Shown here one piece after another: positions 36,295-43,971 of a DNA stretch of 64,000 nt; position 1 is the first letter of the stretch; each line of letters starts with the position of its first letter. Below the pieces are notes generated by a model, which made no database searches, was not told where the DNA came from, and worked only from the letters and a program-made list of their open reading frames with translations. The stretch comes from Candidatus Margulisiibacteriota bacterium (GTDB lineage: Bacteria; Margulisbacteria; WOR-1; JAKLHX01; JBAZKV01): NCBI GenBank assembly GCA_041650635.1, contig JBAZKV010000001.1, forward strand, positions 1 to 64,000, written 5' to 3'. Both the position numbers and the translations under genes were made by a program.

Positions 36295-36851
36295 GATTCT
36301 CCGTTCTCAAGCAGCACTGCGGCGGCAAGCACTGTGGTCCAGCCGTCGCGCTGGCCGATGGCGCTCTGAGTGATATGGGTGGTCTTAACTATCTTATCCG
36401 ACACCTTCCACTGCTCCTGCCTCTCGTCCCAGCTGGAATTCTCGTCAAAAGACACACCTAAAGTAGTGGCAAGCATCTGCGCTGCAATATCTTCGGCATA
36501 ATCCCCGCATTCCTCATCAGTCAGGCCGTGCCCGTGATGTTCGCTTAGGTATCCGTATGAGGCGGTATCGGAAGGAAGGGAAAGCCCGACAGAAGCCGAA
36601 ATAAGGCGGTGAGGTTCATCAGTCTGGTTCCTGGACATGACGATAAAAGTGATCTGCCCCGGCTTGATCATCTTGAGCCCGTGCTCCTTTGAGATCAGTT
36701 TGCATCCCGGGGGGAAAATGCTTGAAACCTGCACATAGTTGACCGCCTGTATGCCCGCGTCGCGGAGCGCCATCTCAAAACTCGCGAGTTTTTCTTTGTG
36801 GCGTCCCACGCCCTTCGTCAAAAAAATCCTGTTAGGAAGTATTACAGACAT
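36291..36851 (-). CDS. pdaD: Pyruvoyl-dependent arginine decarboxylase
   Basis: 186-residue proenzyme. The self-cleavage site is VSSIFPPGC at residues 42-50; by homology Ser44 becomes the pyruvoyl cofactor after cleavage at Ser43-Ser44. HGHGLTDEECGDYAEDIAAQML is also typical. It converts arginine to agmatine for polyamine synthesis or acid resistance. Found in archaea, Chlamydia and several candidate phyla. A near-consensus promoter lies directly upstream with almost no leader. Confidence 0.92.
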   Translation of the reverse strand: MSVILPNRIFLTKGVGRHKEKLASFEMALRDAGIQAVNYVQVSSIFPPGCKLISKEHGLKMIKPGQITFIVMSRNQTDEPHRLISASVGLSLPSDTASYGYLSEHHGHGLTDEECGDYAEDIAAQMLATTLGVSFDENSSWDERQEQWKVSDKIVKTTHITQSAIGQRDGWTTVLAAAVLLENGES

Positions 36852-36861
36852 AACAGGACTA

Positions 36862-36889
36862 ATTATAGCCCCTTTGTGCGATTTGTCAA
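36862..36889 (-). promoter_or_regulatory. Consensus promoter for arginine decarboxylase
   Basis: Minus strand TTGACA (36889-36884), 16-nt spacer, TATAAT (36867-36862): both hexamers match consensus. The ATG is 10 nt past the -10 box and no Shine-Dalgarno site exists, so the message is leaderless or nearly so. Confidence 0.7.
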
Positions 36890-37019
36890 ATATATTGAGC
36901 TGTATTAAGCCTGCCGGATGTTCTATAATTAAATTTCAGCACAGATAAAGATGCGTGAAATTTTTCTTTTCCGCATTTGATAACTATTTACGGGACGGAT
37001 GTATCACAGGGAGGGCGCC

Positions 37020-38384
37020 ATGGGGCCTATGCTCGGCCAGAGTCTTGGACAGGATCTGCAGCTTTCGATATCGATGATGCTGAGCCCGCGCATGATGCAG
37101 ATGCTCAAGGTCCTCAACTCTTCTTACACGCAGCTCATCGAAAACATCCGCACGGAAGCCGAAGAAAACCCTCTCATTGAGGTGGAAAAGAACGACCGGC
37201 TTCTGGATTATCTCAGATATTCTTCTAAATCTCCCTACCGCGACGCTTTTGAAAAAGGAGGGGCAGAAAAAAAGGACCTCGAGGAATACTTTTCCAGGTA
37301 CAAGAACATGGACGAATACTTATTGTCCCAACTTTCTGTTGAGAACCTTACCGCAAAGCAGGAAGAGATCGCAAAAAGCCTGATCGCCTCTCTGGATGAC
37401 AACGGCTATCTTTCGGACTACGAAAAAAAGAAAGAGCTCATTAAAGCGGACCTTGAAGCGGACGATAAAGAGATCGAGCAGGTCCTTGAAATTGTGCAGT
37501 CCCTTGAGCCCGAAGGGATAGCCGCCAGAGACCTTAAGGAATGCCTGTCCATCCAGGCAAGGCGCTACAGTTTTGAGGACGAACAGCTGGAAAAGGTGAT
37601 CGTGGACGCTATAGAGGGACATCTTGAAGCCCTGGCAGGCAAGGATCACTCTTCCGTTTCAAAGGCGCTTGGGATCCCTGTCTCGGGAGTGCAAAGCATA
37701 GCGGAATTCATAAAGAACAATCTGACCCCGTATCCCGGCGCCTGCTTTGCAAGGACAAGCGCTCCGGCAGTGCCGTCCTTTTGCGTCAAGGCGGTAAAAG
37801 GCTCCCCAAAAATTGAGAACCTGGAAAAGACGCTGGGACCGCGCATCAGCATCAACCAAAAATATCTTAAAATGCTTGACGACCCTAAGACCGATGAAAA
37901 AACGGCCGAATTCATCAAGGCCAAACTTCAAAAAGCAAAAGAACTGCTGGAAAACCTTGAAAAAAGAGGCAACACGCTGGAAAAGGTAGTAGAAACCGTT
38001 GTGCAAAAACAATTCGGCTATCTGTGCGGAAAGGACAAGGCCCCTTGCCCCCTTTCCCAGAAAGAGCTGGCGTCATTATTGGGGCTGCATCCTTCTACCA
38101 TCAGCCGCTCGGTGGCGGAAAAATTCATAGAGACCCCGAAAGGCGTGCTTAAGCTCAAGTCCCTTTTCCCAAAAGAAGTTGCGCCTCTTTTTACCGCAGA
38201 AAAGATAAAAGAAGTGATACGGAGCCTGATCAGTGAAGAAGAAAAAGAGTATCCCCTGACCGACATGCAGATAAGGAAAGCGCTGCTCGGCAAAGGGATA
38301 GAAATAGACAGGAGAACTGTGGCCGATTACAGGCTGGAGCTCGGTATTGGAAGCGCAAAACAAAGGGGGACTTGCAGTGAATAA
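37020..38384 (+). CDS. rpoN: RNA polymerase sigma-54 factor
   Basis: 454 residues from ATG 37020, which has AGGGAGG 6 nt upstream; the ATG at 36999 lacks a good site. Region I: GPMLGQSLGQDLQLSISMMLSPRMMQMLKVL, Gln/Leu-rich activator-contact helix. Then the core-binding domain (about 90-280) and the C-terminal RpoN DNA-binding part with SQKELASLLGLHPSTISRSV and, near the end, the RpoN box read as IDRRTVADYRLELGI (consensus ARRTVAKYRE). Recognises -24/-12 promoters and needs AAA+ activators. It overlaps the next gene, an NtrC-type activator, by 8 nt. Confidence 0.95.
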   Translation: MGPMLGQSLGQDLQLSISMMLSPRMMQMLKVLNSSYTQLIENIRTEAEENPLIEVEKNDRLLDYLRYSSKSPYRDAFEKGGAEKKDLEEYFSRYKNMDEYLLSQLSVENLTAKQEEIAKSLIASLDDNGYLSDYEKKKELIKADLEADDKEIEQVLEIVQSLEPEGIAARDLKECLSIQARRYSFEDEQLEKVIVDAIEGHLEALAGKDHSSVSKALGIPVSGVQSIAEFIKNNLTPYPGACFARTSAPAVPSFCVKAVKGSPKIENLEKTLGPRISINQKYLKMLDDPKTDEKTAEFIKAKLQKAKELLENLEKRGNTLEKVVETVVQKQFGYLCGKDKAPCPLSQKELASLLGLHPSTISRSVAEKFIETPKGVLKLKSLFPKEVAPLFTAEKIKEVIRSLISEEEKEYPLTDMQIRKALLGKGIEIDRRTVADYRLELGIGSAKQRGTCSE

Positions 38385-39729
38385 GGCCGGGGTCCTGATA
38401 GTGGATGACGAGAACAGCCTAAGGAGCGCCATAAAAATGGGGCTTGACAAAAAGTACCGCGTCTTCGAAGCCTCAAGCGGCTCTCTGGCGCTTGAAAAAG
38501 TGCTTAAGGAAGAGATAGATGTGGTGCTGCTGGACATAAGGCTGCCGGACACGACCGGTATCGAACTGATAGAAAAGATCAGATCGCTCAATAAAGACGC
38601 GAACATAATAATGCTTACCGCTGACAACACCGTAAGGACAGCGGTAAAGACCATGAAACTGGGAGCCTACGACTATCTTACCAAGCCCTTTGACATGGAA
38701 GACCTTAATTTTGCCATCAGCAAGGCGCTCGAAAAAAAGCTGCTCGACGGCGCGCGAACAGACCTGTCGCCTCAGTCCTTCAGGGAAAGCAGGAAACTGC
38801 TGGGCAGCAGCAAACAGATGAGAGGTCTTCTTGAACTCATAGAACAGGTTGCAAAAAGCGATTCAACCGTCCTTATAAGCGGCCAAACCGGCACAGGCAA
38901 AGAGCTGGTGGCAAGAGCCGTTCATCAGAGCTCAAAAAGGGCAAAAATGCCTTTTGTCCCTGTAAACTGCGCGGGGATACCGGAAAATCTTCTCGAATCC
39001 GAGCTCTTCGGGCACGAACGGGGCGCTTTTACCGGAGCCCTGGAGAGGCACACCGGAAAATTCGAACTTGCTTCCGGAGGAACGCTTTTCCTGGACGAGG
39101 TCTCTAGCCTTCCGATGATGATGCAGGGCAAATTGCTGCGCTCGATACAGGAAAGATCGATCGAAAGGGTCGGAGGGGAAAAACAGATACAAGTGGACCT
39201 GCGCCTGATCGCCGCCACCAATTCGGACCTGAAAAAAGCGGTCGAAGCCGGGTCCTTCAGGGAGGACCTCTACTACCGGCTCAATGTGATACCGGTATCG
39301 GTCCCCCCTCTTAAAGAAAGAGAAGGGGATATTGAAGAGCTCTGTCTCCATTTCATAAAAAAATTCAACCGCGTTTTTAAAAAGAACTTAAAAGGACTGA
39401 GCCCCAAAGCGCTCCAGCTTCTCAAGTCGCACGACTGGCCCGGCAACATAAGGGAACTGGAAAACCTCATGGAAAGGCTTGTAGTACTGGGAAAAGGCCC
39501 CTTGATAGAAGAGCGGGACCTGCCGTTCGAGATCTCAAAGGACACTACTTCCATGTCGCTGGGCCAGATGGAGAACCTGTCTTTTAAGGAAGCCACGGCC
39601 AGATTTGAGAGCGAACTCATAGAAAAAGCCATACGGCAAAGCGGCGGCAAAAAAGCGCTTGCCGCGCAAAAACTCGGCATCCACCGCAACACCCTTTCCA
39701 AGCTTGAACAAAAACTGAAAAAGAAGTAG
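38377..39729 (+). CDS. NtrC-family sigma-54-dependent activator/response regulator
   Basis: 450 residues from GTG 38377 (AAAGGGGGA 6 nt upstream). Receiver domain 1-120 with phospho-Asp53 in LLDIRLPDT. AAA+ domain (about 140-375): Walker A GQTGTGKE (169-176), GAFTGA sigma-54 contact loop (216-221), Walker B TLFLDE (236-241), arginine fingers near FREDLYYRLNVIPV. C-terminal Fis-type helix-turn-helix (KKALAAQKLGIHRNTLSKLE). All motifs for an active enhancer-binding protein are intact. Its cognate kinase is not next to it. Likely targets include the -24/-12 site at 39806. Confidence 0.95.
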   Translation: MNKAGVLIVDDENSLRSAIKMGLDKKYRVFEASSGSLALEKVLKEEIDVVLLDIRLPDTTGIELIEKIRSLNKDANIIMLTADNTVRTAVKTMKLGAYDYLTKPFDMEDLNFAISKALEKKLLDGARTDLSPQSFRESRKLLGSSKQMRGLLELIEQVAKSDSTVLISGQTGTGKELVARAVHQSSKRAKMPFVPVNCAGIPENLLESELFGHERGAFTGALERHTGKFELASGGTLFLDEVSSLPMMMQGKLLRSIQERSIERVGGEKQIQVDLRLIAATNSDLKKAVEAGSFREDLYYRLNVIPVSVPPLKEREGDIEELCLHFIKKFNRVFKKNLKGLSPKALQLLKSHDWPGNIRELENLMERLVVLGKGPLIEERDLPFEISKDTTSMSLGQMENLSFKEATARFESELIEKAIRQSGGKKALAAQKLGIHRNTLSKLEQKLKKK

Positions 39730-39760
39730 AATTTAAGCGCACACATAGCAGGGCTTCTTC

Positions 39761-39778
39761 TGCACACTATCAGGTGCA
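39761..39778 (+). promoter_or_regulatory. Candidate enhancer site (TGCAC-N8-GTGCA)
   Basis: TGCAC (39761-39765) and GTGCA (39774-39778) form an 18-bp dyad about 30 nt upstream of the -24 element and close to the NtrC operator pattern (TGCAC-N7-GTGCA). It could also be a weak transcription end for the preceding gene, though no T-tract follows. Confidence 0.45.
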
Positions 39779-39805
39779 AAAAGCGCATTTATGGCCGATC
39801 GAGGT

Positions 39806-39823
39806 GCGGCGCAGGAATTGCTT
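39806..39823 (+). promoter_or_regulatory. Sigma-54 (-24/-12) promoter
   Basis: GG at 39808-39809 and GC at 39820-39821 are exactly 10 nt apart. The sequence CGGCGC-N5-TTGC compares with consensus TGGCAC-N5-TTGC. The start would be near 39832, just before the AAGGAGG site of the gene at 39849. It follows rpoN and an NtrC-type activator. Confidence 0.55.
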
Positions 39824-39848
39824 ATATAAAAGCAAGGAGGGCACAGAT

Positions 39849-40184
39849 ATGCAGGACATGAACCTCAACCGCGCGGGGCTTGAGCAGGATAAGGGCACGG
39901 ACAGCACCTCGCTGCTTTTTGGCATCCAGGACCCCGACAAGCTTGAAGCTTTTGAGAAAAAACTTTCTTCCTGCATCTTTACCACGGACCTGCTCAAAGA
40001 GGCTGTGGAAAAAATGGTCTCTTCCGCGCTTGAGGCGGAGTTCGGCAGCGCGATAAGCAAGGGAAAACACTACAGGAACATGCTTGGAACTATTTCCTGC
40101 GGCATTCTTCAAGACCCGGAACTTCGCAGACAGGCCCTTATAGTAATAGACAGGTTCGCAAGATCACCGGAGCTGAATGCATGA
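39849..40184 (+). CDS. Hypothetical protein downstream of a sigma-54 promoter
   Basis: 111 residues, start at ATG 39849 with AAGGAGG 8 nt upstream; an upstream in-frame extension to 39774 would run through the promoter and is rejected. No signal peptide or membrane helix. Mostly helical, acidic; two Cys (SSCIFTTDLL, TISCGIL). No family recognised. It overlaps the degenerate NtrC-like gene by 4 nt, so the two are co-expressed and it may be a partner of that regulator. Confidence 0.65.
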   Translation: MQDMNLNRAGLEQDKGTDSTSLLFGIQDPDKLEAFEKKLSSCIFTTDLLKEAVEKMVSSALEAEFGSAISKGKHYRNMLGTISCGILQDPELRRQALIVIDRFARSPELNA

Positions 40185-41548
40185 CACAGACAAAGCCTGC
40201 TGTTCTAGTTGTGGACGACGAATCCAGCATCAGGGAATCCTTTTCGCTGATACTATCTGACGACTATTCGGTCTTTCTTGCGGCAACCGGAGAGGCTGCC
40301 GTAAAAAAGGCCGCCGATCAGAACATCGACATCGTGTTCCTGGACATAAGAATGCCAGGAATGGACGGGATAGAAACCCTAAAAAGGCTAAAAGATATCA
40401 ACTCCTCCATGGAAGTGGTCATGGTGACAGCCGTAAACGATGTGGCGCAGGCAAGCCAGGCGATGCTGCTGGGAGCAAATAATTATATAGTAAAGCCTTT
40501 TGATGTGGATCAGATAATAAGGATGACCAAAGGCCTGATCAAGAAAAGAAGGAACAAAGAGGAGTTTAGGCAGATCATGGCCCGATCCAAGAGCCTTGAA
40601 GTCAGCGGGCTTGTCGGGACAAGCTTACGGGCAAAAAAAGCTTCTCAGGTGGTCGAGTCCCTTGCCTTAAGCGACGGACCTGTTCTGATAGTCGGCAGCA
40701 GCGGTACAGAAAAAGAGCTCGCCGCCCGTCTTATACACGCAAAAAGCTCAAGAAAGACCTTCCCTTTTATCAAGTTCGATGTCCCGTCGGGCGCAGATGC
40801 TTCGCATCTCTACACCATTTTGTTCGGGTCTTCAAAGGGAGCCTTTGTTGATGCTCTCAGCAGCGGCAAGGGTCTTTTCGAAAAAGCCTCGGGAGGCACT
40901 CTTTTCATAAACAACCTGCAGAACTTGCCAAAAAGCGTTCAGGAAGACCTTCTTTCGACCATCAAGGGAAAAAAATCCCGCAAGCTGGGAGCAGCAGCGG
41001 TATCCGGCCACGACACAAGGATAATATTTGCCTGCAGCAGAGACCTTAAGGCCTTTATAGGCGAAGGTATCCTTATCCCGGGCCTTGATATCTTTGCCAC
41101 TGAAGAAATAATATCGCTCGCAGACCTCAACGAAAGGCCCTCTGACATATCCGCTCTCTCGTCCCAGTTGATCGAGGAGTGCGCCGCTTTGTCCTGCCTG
41201 GACAATAAAGCTATTTCCGAAAACGCTATATCCTGTCTTCAGAATTACGGATGGCCAGGCAATTACATCCAGTTAAGGAACGTTCTCTGCGGCGCCCTGC
41301 TCAGGTCCGCCTCCGGAGAGCTCGCCACTCTGGACCTGCCTCTTTCGGTCCTGTGCCAGGGGACTTCTTTACACGGACAAAAGGATAAAGCATCTTTGTC
41401 TTTCGACTCACTGACGGAAAAGTTCGAGAAGGATTTCATTTTCAGGGTCCTTAAGAGGTCGGATTTTGATCTTGACAGCGCCTCGGACCTTCTGGGGATG
41501 ACCAAAGCCTCGCTTTCTTCAAAGATCGAGACGCTGGAAATTAAGTAG
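40181..41548 (+). CDS. Degenerate NtrC-like response regulator with inactivated AAA+ domain
   Basis: 455 residues. The receiver is intact (phospho-Asp55 in FLDIRMPG, Lys105 in VKPFD). The AAA+ domain is recognisable but every functional motif is altered: Walker A reads GSSGTEKE (172-179; the catalytic Lys position is shifted from GTGKE), the sigma-54 loop reads GAFVDA (220-225) in place of GAFTGA, and Walker B reads TLFINN (240-245) in place of TLFLDE. A Fis-type helix-turn-helix remains (SASDLLGMTKASLSSKIE). Probably cannot hydrolyse ATP or open sigma-54 promoters; it may act as a repressor or decoy. Confidence 0.8.
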   Translation: MTQTKPAVLVVDDESSIRESFSLILSDDYSVFLAATGEAAVKKAADQNIDIVFLDIRMPGMDGIETLKRLKDINSSMEVVMVTAVNDVAQASQAMLLGANNYIVKPFDVDQIIRMTKGLIKKRRNKEEFRQIMARSKSLEVSGLVGTSLRAKKASQVVESLALSDGPVLIVGSSGTEKELAARLIHAKSSRKTFPFIKFDVPSGADASHLYTILFGSSKGAFVDALSSGKGLFEKASGGTLFINNLQNLPKSVQEDLLSTIKGKKSRKLGAAAVSGHDTRIIFACSRDLKAFIGEGILIPGLDIFATEEIISLADLNERPSDISALSSQLIEECAALSCLDNKAISENAISCLQNYGWPGNYIQLRNVLCGALLRSASGELATLDLPLSVLCQGTSLHGQKDKASLSFDSLTEKFEKDFIFRVLKRSDFDLDSASDLLGMTKASLSSKIETLEIK

Positions 41549-41550
41549 TT

Positions 41551-41642
41551 TGCGCCTCGACGATAATTCTAAAACTACCGGTCTGATTGCTCTGATTATA
41601 CCTAATGCCATACACGGCTGCAAGAAGCGAAATATTGGGCGG
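41551..41642 (+). repeat. Left copy of 92-bp island inverted repeat
   Basis: 41551-41610 (60 bp) is perfectly identical to the complement of 52139-52198; 18 nt then differ (41611-41628); then GAAATATTGGGCGG (41629-41642) matches again. Equal spacing on both sides shows one 92-bp element with a variable 18-bp core. It begins 2 nt past the upstream gene's stop. Confidence 0.9.
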
Positions 41643-41665
41643 CTTGGTCGCAAGAAATAATGAAC

Positions 41666-41699
41666 GGGCTTTGCTCCTCCCACACCCTCCGCAAAGCCC
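41666..41699 (-). terminator. Hairpin at the end of the three-gene cluster
   Basis: GGGCTTTGC and GCAAAGCCC (9-bp perfect stem) enclose a 16-nt loop that is purine-rich on the transcript strand. It starts at the stop codon of the gene at 41699 but lacks a clean T-run, so termination is only suggested. Confidence 0.4.
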
Positions 41700-42355
41700 T
41701 ATTGCGTTTGACGAGGATGAAAAGAATCTATCCCCGAAGGAGCCCAATCCATATATTCTTCGCCAAAATATTTGCTTGGAAATAGCTGAATAATATCTGT
41801 GCCACAAAGAATCCAAGTGGACAAAAACTCATTCGGACATTTTGCCCTAATTGCAACTATGTCCGGCCTTCCTTCGAAGTTTGCATACACGAGCAAATGC
41901 GGTATAGGTCTGTAGTTTTTTCTAATCTTTTTCTCTACCGCTTCAATAATCCAATCAGGCCCTTCCTGACTACATTTGGCAGGCCTATATTCTCTTAAGA
42001 TTTCCGTTTTGTCTCTATACTCTTCACTTCGCTTTCGATTAGGCTTCATAACTTCAGTAAACTCATATTTTAATGTATCAGAACCAATTTTAATTTCAAA
42101 ATCAGGAAATTCCTCGAGAATTCCAACTTTAGATCCCGGATGACTTCTTGATAACGCAGAACAGAATACGGAAGCGGCCCATGCTTCTCTCATTTTCTGA
42201 TATTCGGTTTTTGGCGAACTAAAAAATACTTTTTCGGATGCGCTGTCAATTTTATTGTCAATACCGTTAAGCAGATCAATTGGTAAAAAGAATGTGTTTG
42301 TCTCAACATTCATCTTGCTTGTCTTGTCTGGGGGTTGGTCATACTTGCGCATCAT
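41699..42355 (-). CDS. Island protein of unknown function, possible nuclease fold
   Basis: 218 residues, soluble, rich in charged residues. The stretch FPDFEIKIGSDTLKYEFTEV (residues about 86-105) has the PD...E-x-T/K spacing of PD-(D/E)XK nucleases and is followed by basic NRKRSEEYRD. This is a weak motif match only. It overlaps the upstream gene by 17 nt and has no ribosome site, so it is probably coupled. AT-rich like its neighbours. Could be a defence effector or an addiction component. Confidence 0.5.
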   Translation of the reverse strand: MMRKYDQPPDKTSKMNVETNTFFLPIDLLNGIDNKIDSASEKVFFSSPKTEYQKMREAWAASVFCSALSRSHPGSKVGILEEFPDFEIKIGSDTLKYEFTEVMKPNRKRSEEYRDKTEILREYRPAKCSQEGPDWIIEAVEKKIRKNYRPIPHLLVYANFEGRPDIVAIRAKCPNEFLSTWILCGTDIIQLFPSKYFGEEYMDWAPSGIDSFHPRQTQ

Positions 42356-42917
42356 TTTCTAATTTTGCAATCACTATTTTATTTATACATACAATATTAG
42401 AGATGAGTTGTATGTAAACATGAAGGGCCCTAATAAACTCGTTCTTCATAAGTTCGTATAACACTGGGATACTTTCCCATTCATCATGAATATCCTTTGT
42501 TCCTTCGGAACGATGAGCATACTTTCCGTAAAGAAAAACATTAAAAACATCTATAACCTTTAAACTGATACTGTTTACGGTAAGCATTGCAAAACTATTC
42601 TCAAATTCTTCTCTTTCTTTTAATATATTCACGTATTCATCTTTTTCAGATTTATCAACGTTCTTGGATTTATAAACATTTTGCAATTTATCTATTTTCA
42701 AAGAATCATTCTTCTGCAAAAACTTTCGAATGTCGTTAACAACTGCTTTTATCGACTCCTCATCAGGAGATCTCAGCTGCACAGATGTCCCTTTGTCTCT
42801 CTCCCAATTAATAGACACTCCCGTATTTTGAAGTTTTTTGATAAAGCTGTGAGCAAAGAGTTCTTCGGCATTCTTATTAAAATCATTTAGCTTTTTAAAA
42901 ATGTCTTCTTTTTCCAT
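42339..42917 (-). CDS. Island hypothetical protein
   Basis: 192 residues from ATG 42917, chosen because AAAGGGA precedes it; an upstream in-frame ATG at 42953 is unlikely. All-helical, Lys/Asn/Glu-rich, with a more hydrophobic C-terminus (FIRALHVYIQLISNIVCINKIVI) that may be membrane-facing or a HEPN-like core. No family recognised. Placed between the putative nuclease gene and a small membrane protein. Confidence 0.55.
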   Translation of the reverse strand: MEKEDIFKKLNDFNKNAEELFAHSFIKKLQNTGVSINWERDKGTSVQLRSPDEESIKAVVNDIRKFLQKNDSLKIDKLQNVYKSKNVDKSEKDEYVNILKEREEFENSFAMLTVNSISLKVIDVFNVFLYGKYAHRSEGTKDIHDEWESIPVLYELMKNEFIRALHVYIQLISNIVCINKIVIAKLENDAQV

Positions 42918-42968
42918 TGTCCCTTTATTTTGTGACTTCTTAAAACCTAACAATCAATTTGTTTTACA

Positions 42969-43310
42969 TTATGTATCGGTCAAGAATATACTATATCTAC
43001 CTCTAACAGACACCTTCATTAACGCACGAAACAAATCCATTCTTGAAGGCCTTCTTTTTAGTGCCTGTATATATGGGGCGCCGCCCGCGCTAAGACATTG
43101 CTCATCTTGATATGAAGGGTGTCCTGCATCCTGCAACTTATAACAAATAAAACCAGGTAATTTTGTATTTAAAATATACATAGAAAATAATCCGGCCACG
43201 ACTATTTTAAATGCAACCCACAACAGCAGCAAATAAAACAATGATAATCCCCATGGCTTGGGAATGAAAAGAAAAATAACACCAATGAACAGCTCCCTCG
43301 AAGTAATCAT
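42969..43310 (-). CDS. Small island membrane protein
   Basis: 113 residues from ATG 43310, 20 nt downstream of the preceding gene's stop; an earlier in-frame ATG at 43358 would overlap that gene. Two hydrophobic helices (LFIGVIFLFIPKPWGLSLFYLLLLWVAF split by Pro-Trp, then IVVAGLFSMYIL) are followed by a basic cytosolic tail with two Cys. Not recognised. The upstream GGTGGAAG may serve as ribosome site. Confidence 0.45.
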   Translation of the reverse strand: MITSRELFIGVIFLFIPKPWGLSLFYLLLLWVAFKIVVAGLFSMYILNTKLPGFICYKLQDAGHPSYQDEQCLSAGGAPYIQALKRRPSRMDLFRALMKVSVRGRYSIFLTDT

Positions 43311-43326
43311 CTCTTTTCTTCCACCT

Positions 43327-43971
43327 TTACCTTTTGTCCTTACATTGTATAGAGTCATAATCAGAAAGAATTTCTTTGCACAACGACTGGATGTTGCAAC
43401 AACATTCGCCAACCATATTTGTCACCATTAATTTATCCTGATTCTTAAACTCATAAGCTGGTATTCGAAACACAACAGATTTAACCTCCTCATCATCTGG
43501 TCGCGCACAATAAGCATGGCTCGATGCATTAGGATGCACTATTTCGGAAATATTATCATATTGCTCTCTCAGTTTCGTAAATGTCTTCGTTGCTCGATCA
43601 ATACAAGTTAATATATTTGTTGCTTGATATTGACTATTGCTCTTTTTTGACCCTAAAAGGAGATGGGATGTTTCCTCGTTATATTTGATGAGTGAAGATG
43701 ATTGTTTCAATTTTTCCATAGAATAATACATATATCCCAAAGTCTCAAATAAACCTCTTAGCATATTAAAGGCTGTTATAGGCCGGCTATTATCAATAGC
43801 CCAAATAGCTGATTCTGTGAGCTCATATGTTCGATTTAGCATTCCGATGAGCAATAATGTATGAAAATAACAATTGCTGTCTTTTTGCAAAATATTAAGG
43901 ACAATATCTTTCATCCCATTCAGCAACAATTTAATTTCCTCTGTGTTTTTAAATTTGGGCTCCTCTGTCAC
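43327..43971 (-). CDS. DUF5677/HEPN-like island protein
   Basis: 214 residues, start GTG overlapping the restriction enzyme stop (GTGA). Helical with a conserved-looking core: FHTLLLIGMLNRTYELTESAIWAI, RPITAFNMLRGLFETLGYMYY and later HPNASSHAYC. The R-x3-E/xxY helix pattern with a C-terminal His is like DUF5677 or AbiV-type HEPN proteins often found in defence islands. RNase activity is not shown. Tight linkage to the restriction enzyme suggests co-transfer. Confidence 0.5.
   Translation of the reverse strand: MTEEPKFKNTEEIKLLLNGMKDIVLNILQKDSNCYFHTLLLIGMLNRTYELTESAIWAIDNSRPITAFNMLRGLFETLGYMYYSMEKLKQSSSLIKYNEETSHLLLGSKKSNSQYQATNILTCIDRATKTFTKLREQYDNISEIVHPNASSHAYCARPDDEEVKSVVFRIPAYEFKNQDKLMVTNMVGECCCNIQSLCKEILSDYDSIQCKDKR

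Noticed and set aside
36999..37019. Upstream rpoN start at 36999
   Set aside because: The ATG at 37020 has a strong AGGGAGG site and matches the family N-terminus better.
41581..41610. TATAAT in the 92-bp repeat as a promoter
   Set aside because: On the left copy a weak TTGCAG box is 17 nt away, but transcription would run into the end of the NtrC-like gene, and the right copy lacks it.
41605..41793. Short ORF over the left inverted repeat
   Set aside because: Only spans the repeat and hairpin; no ribosome site or composition signal.
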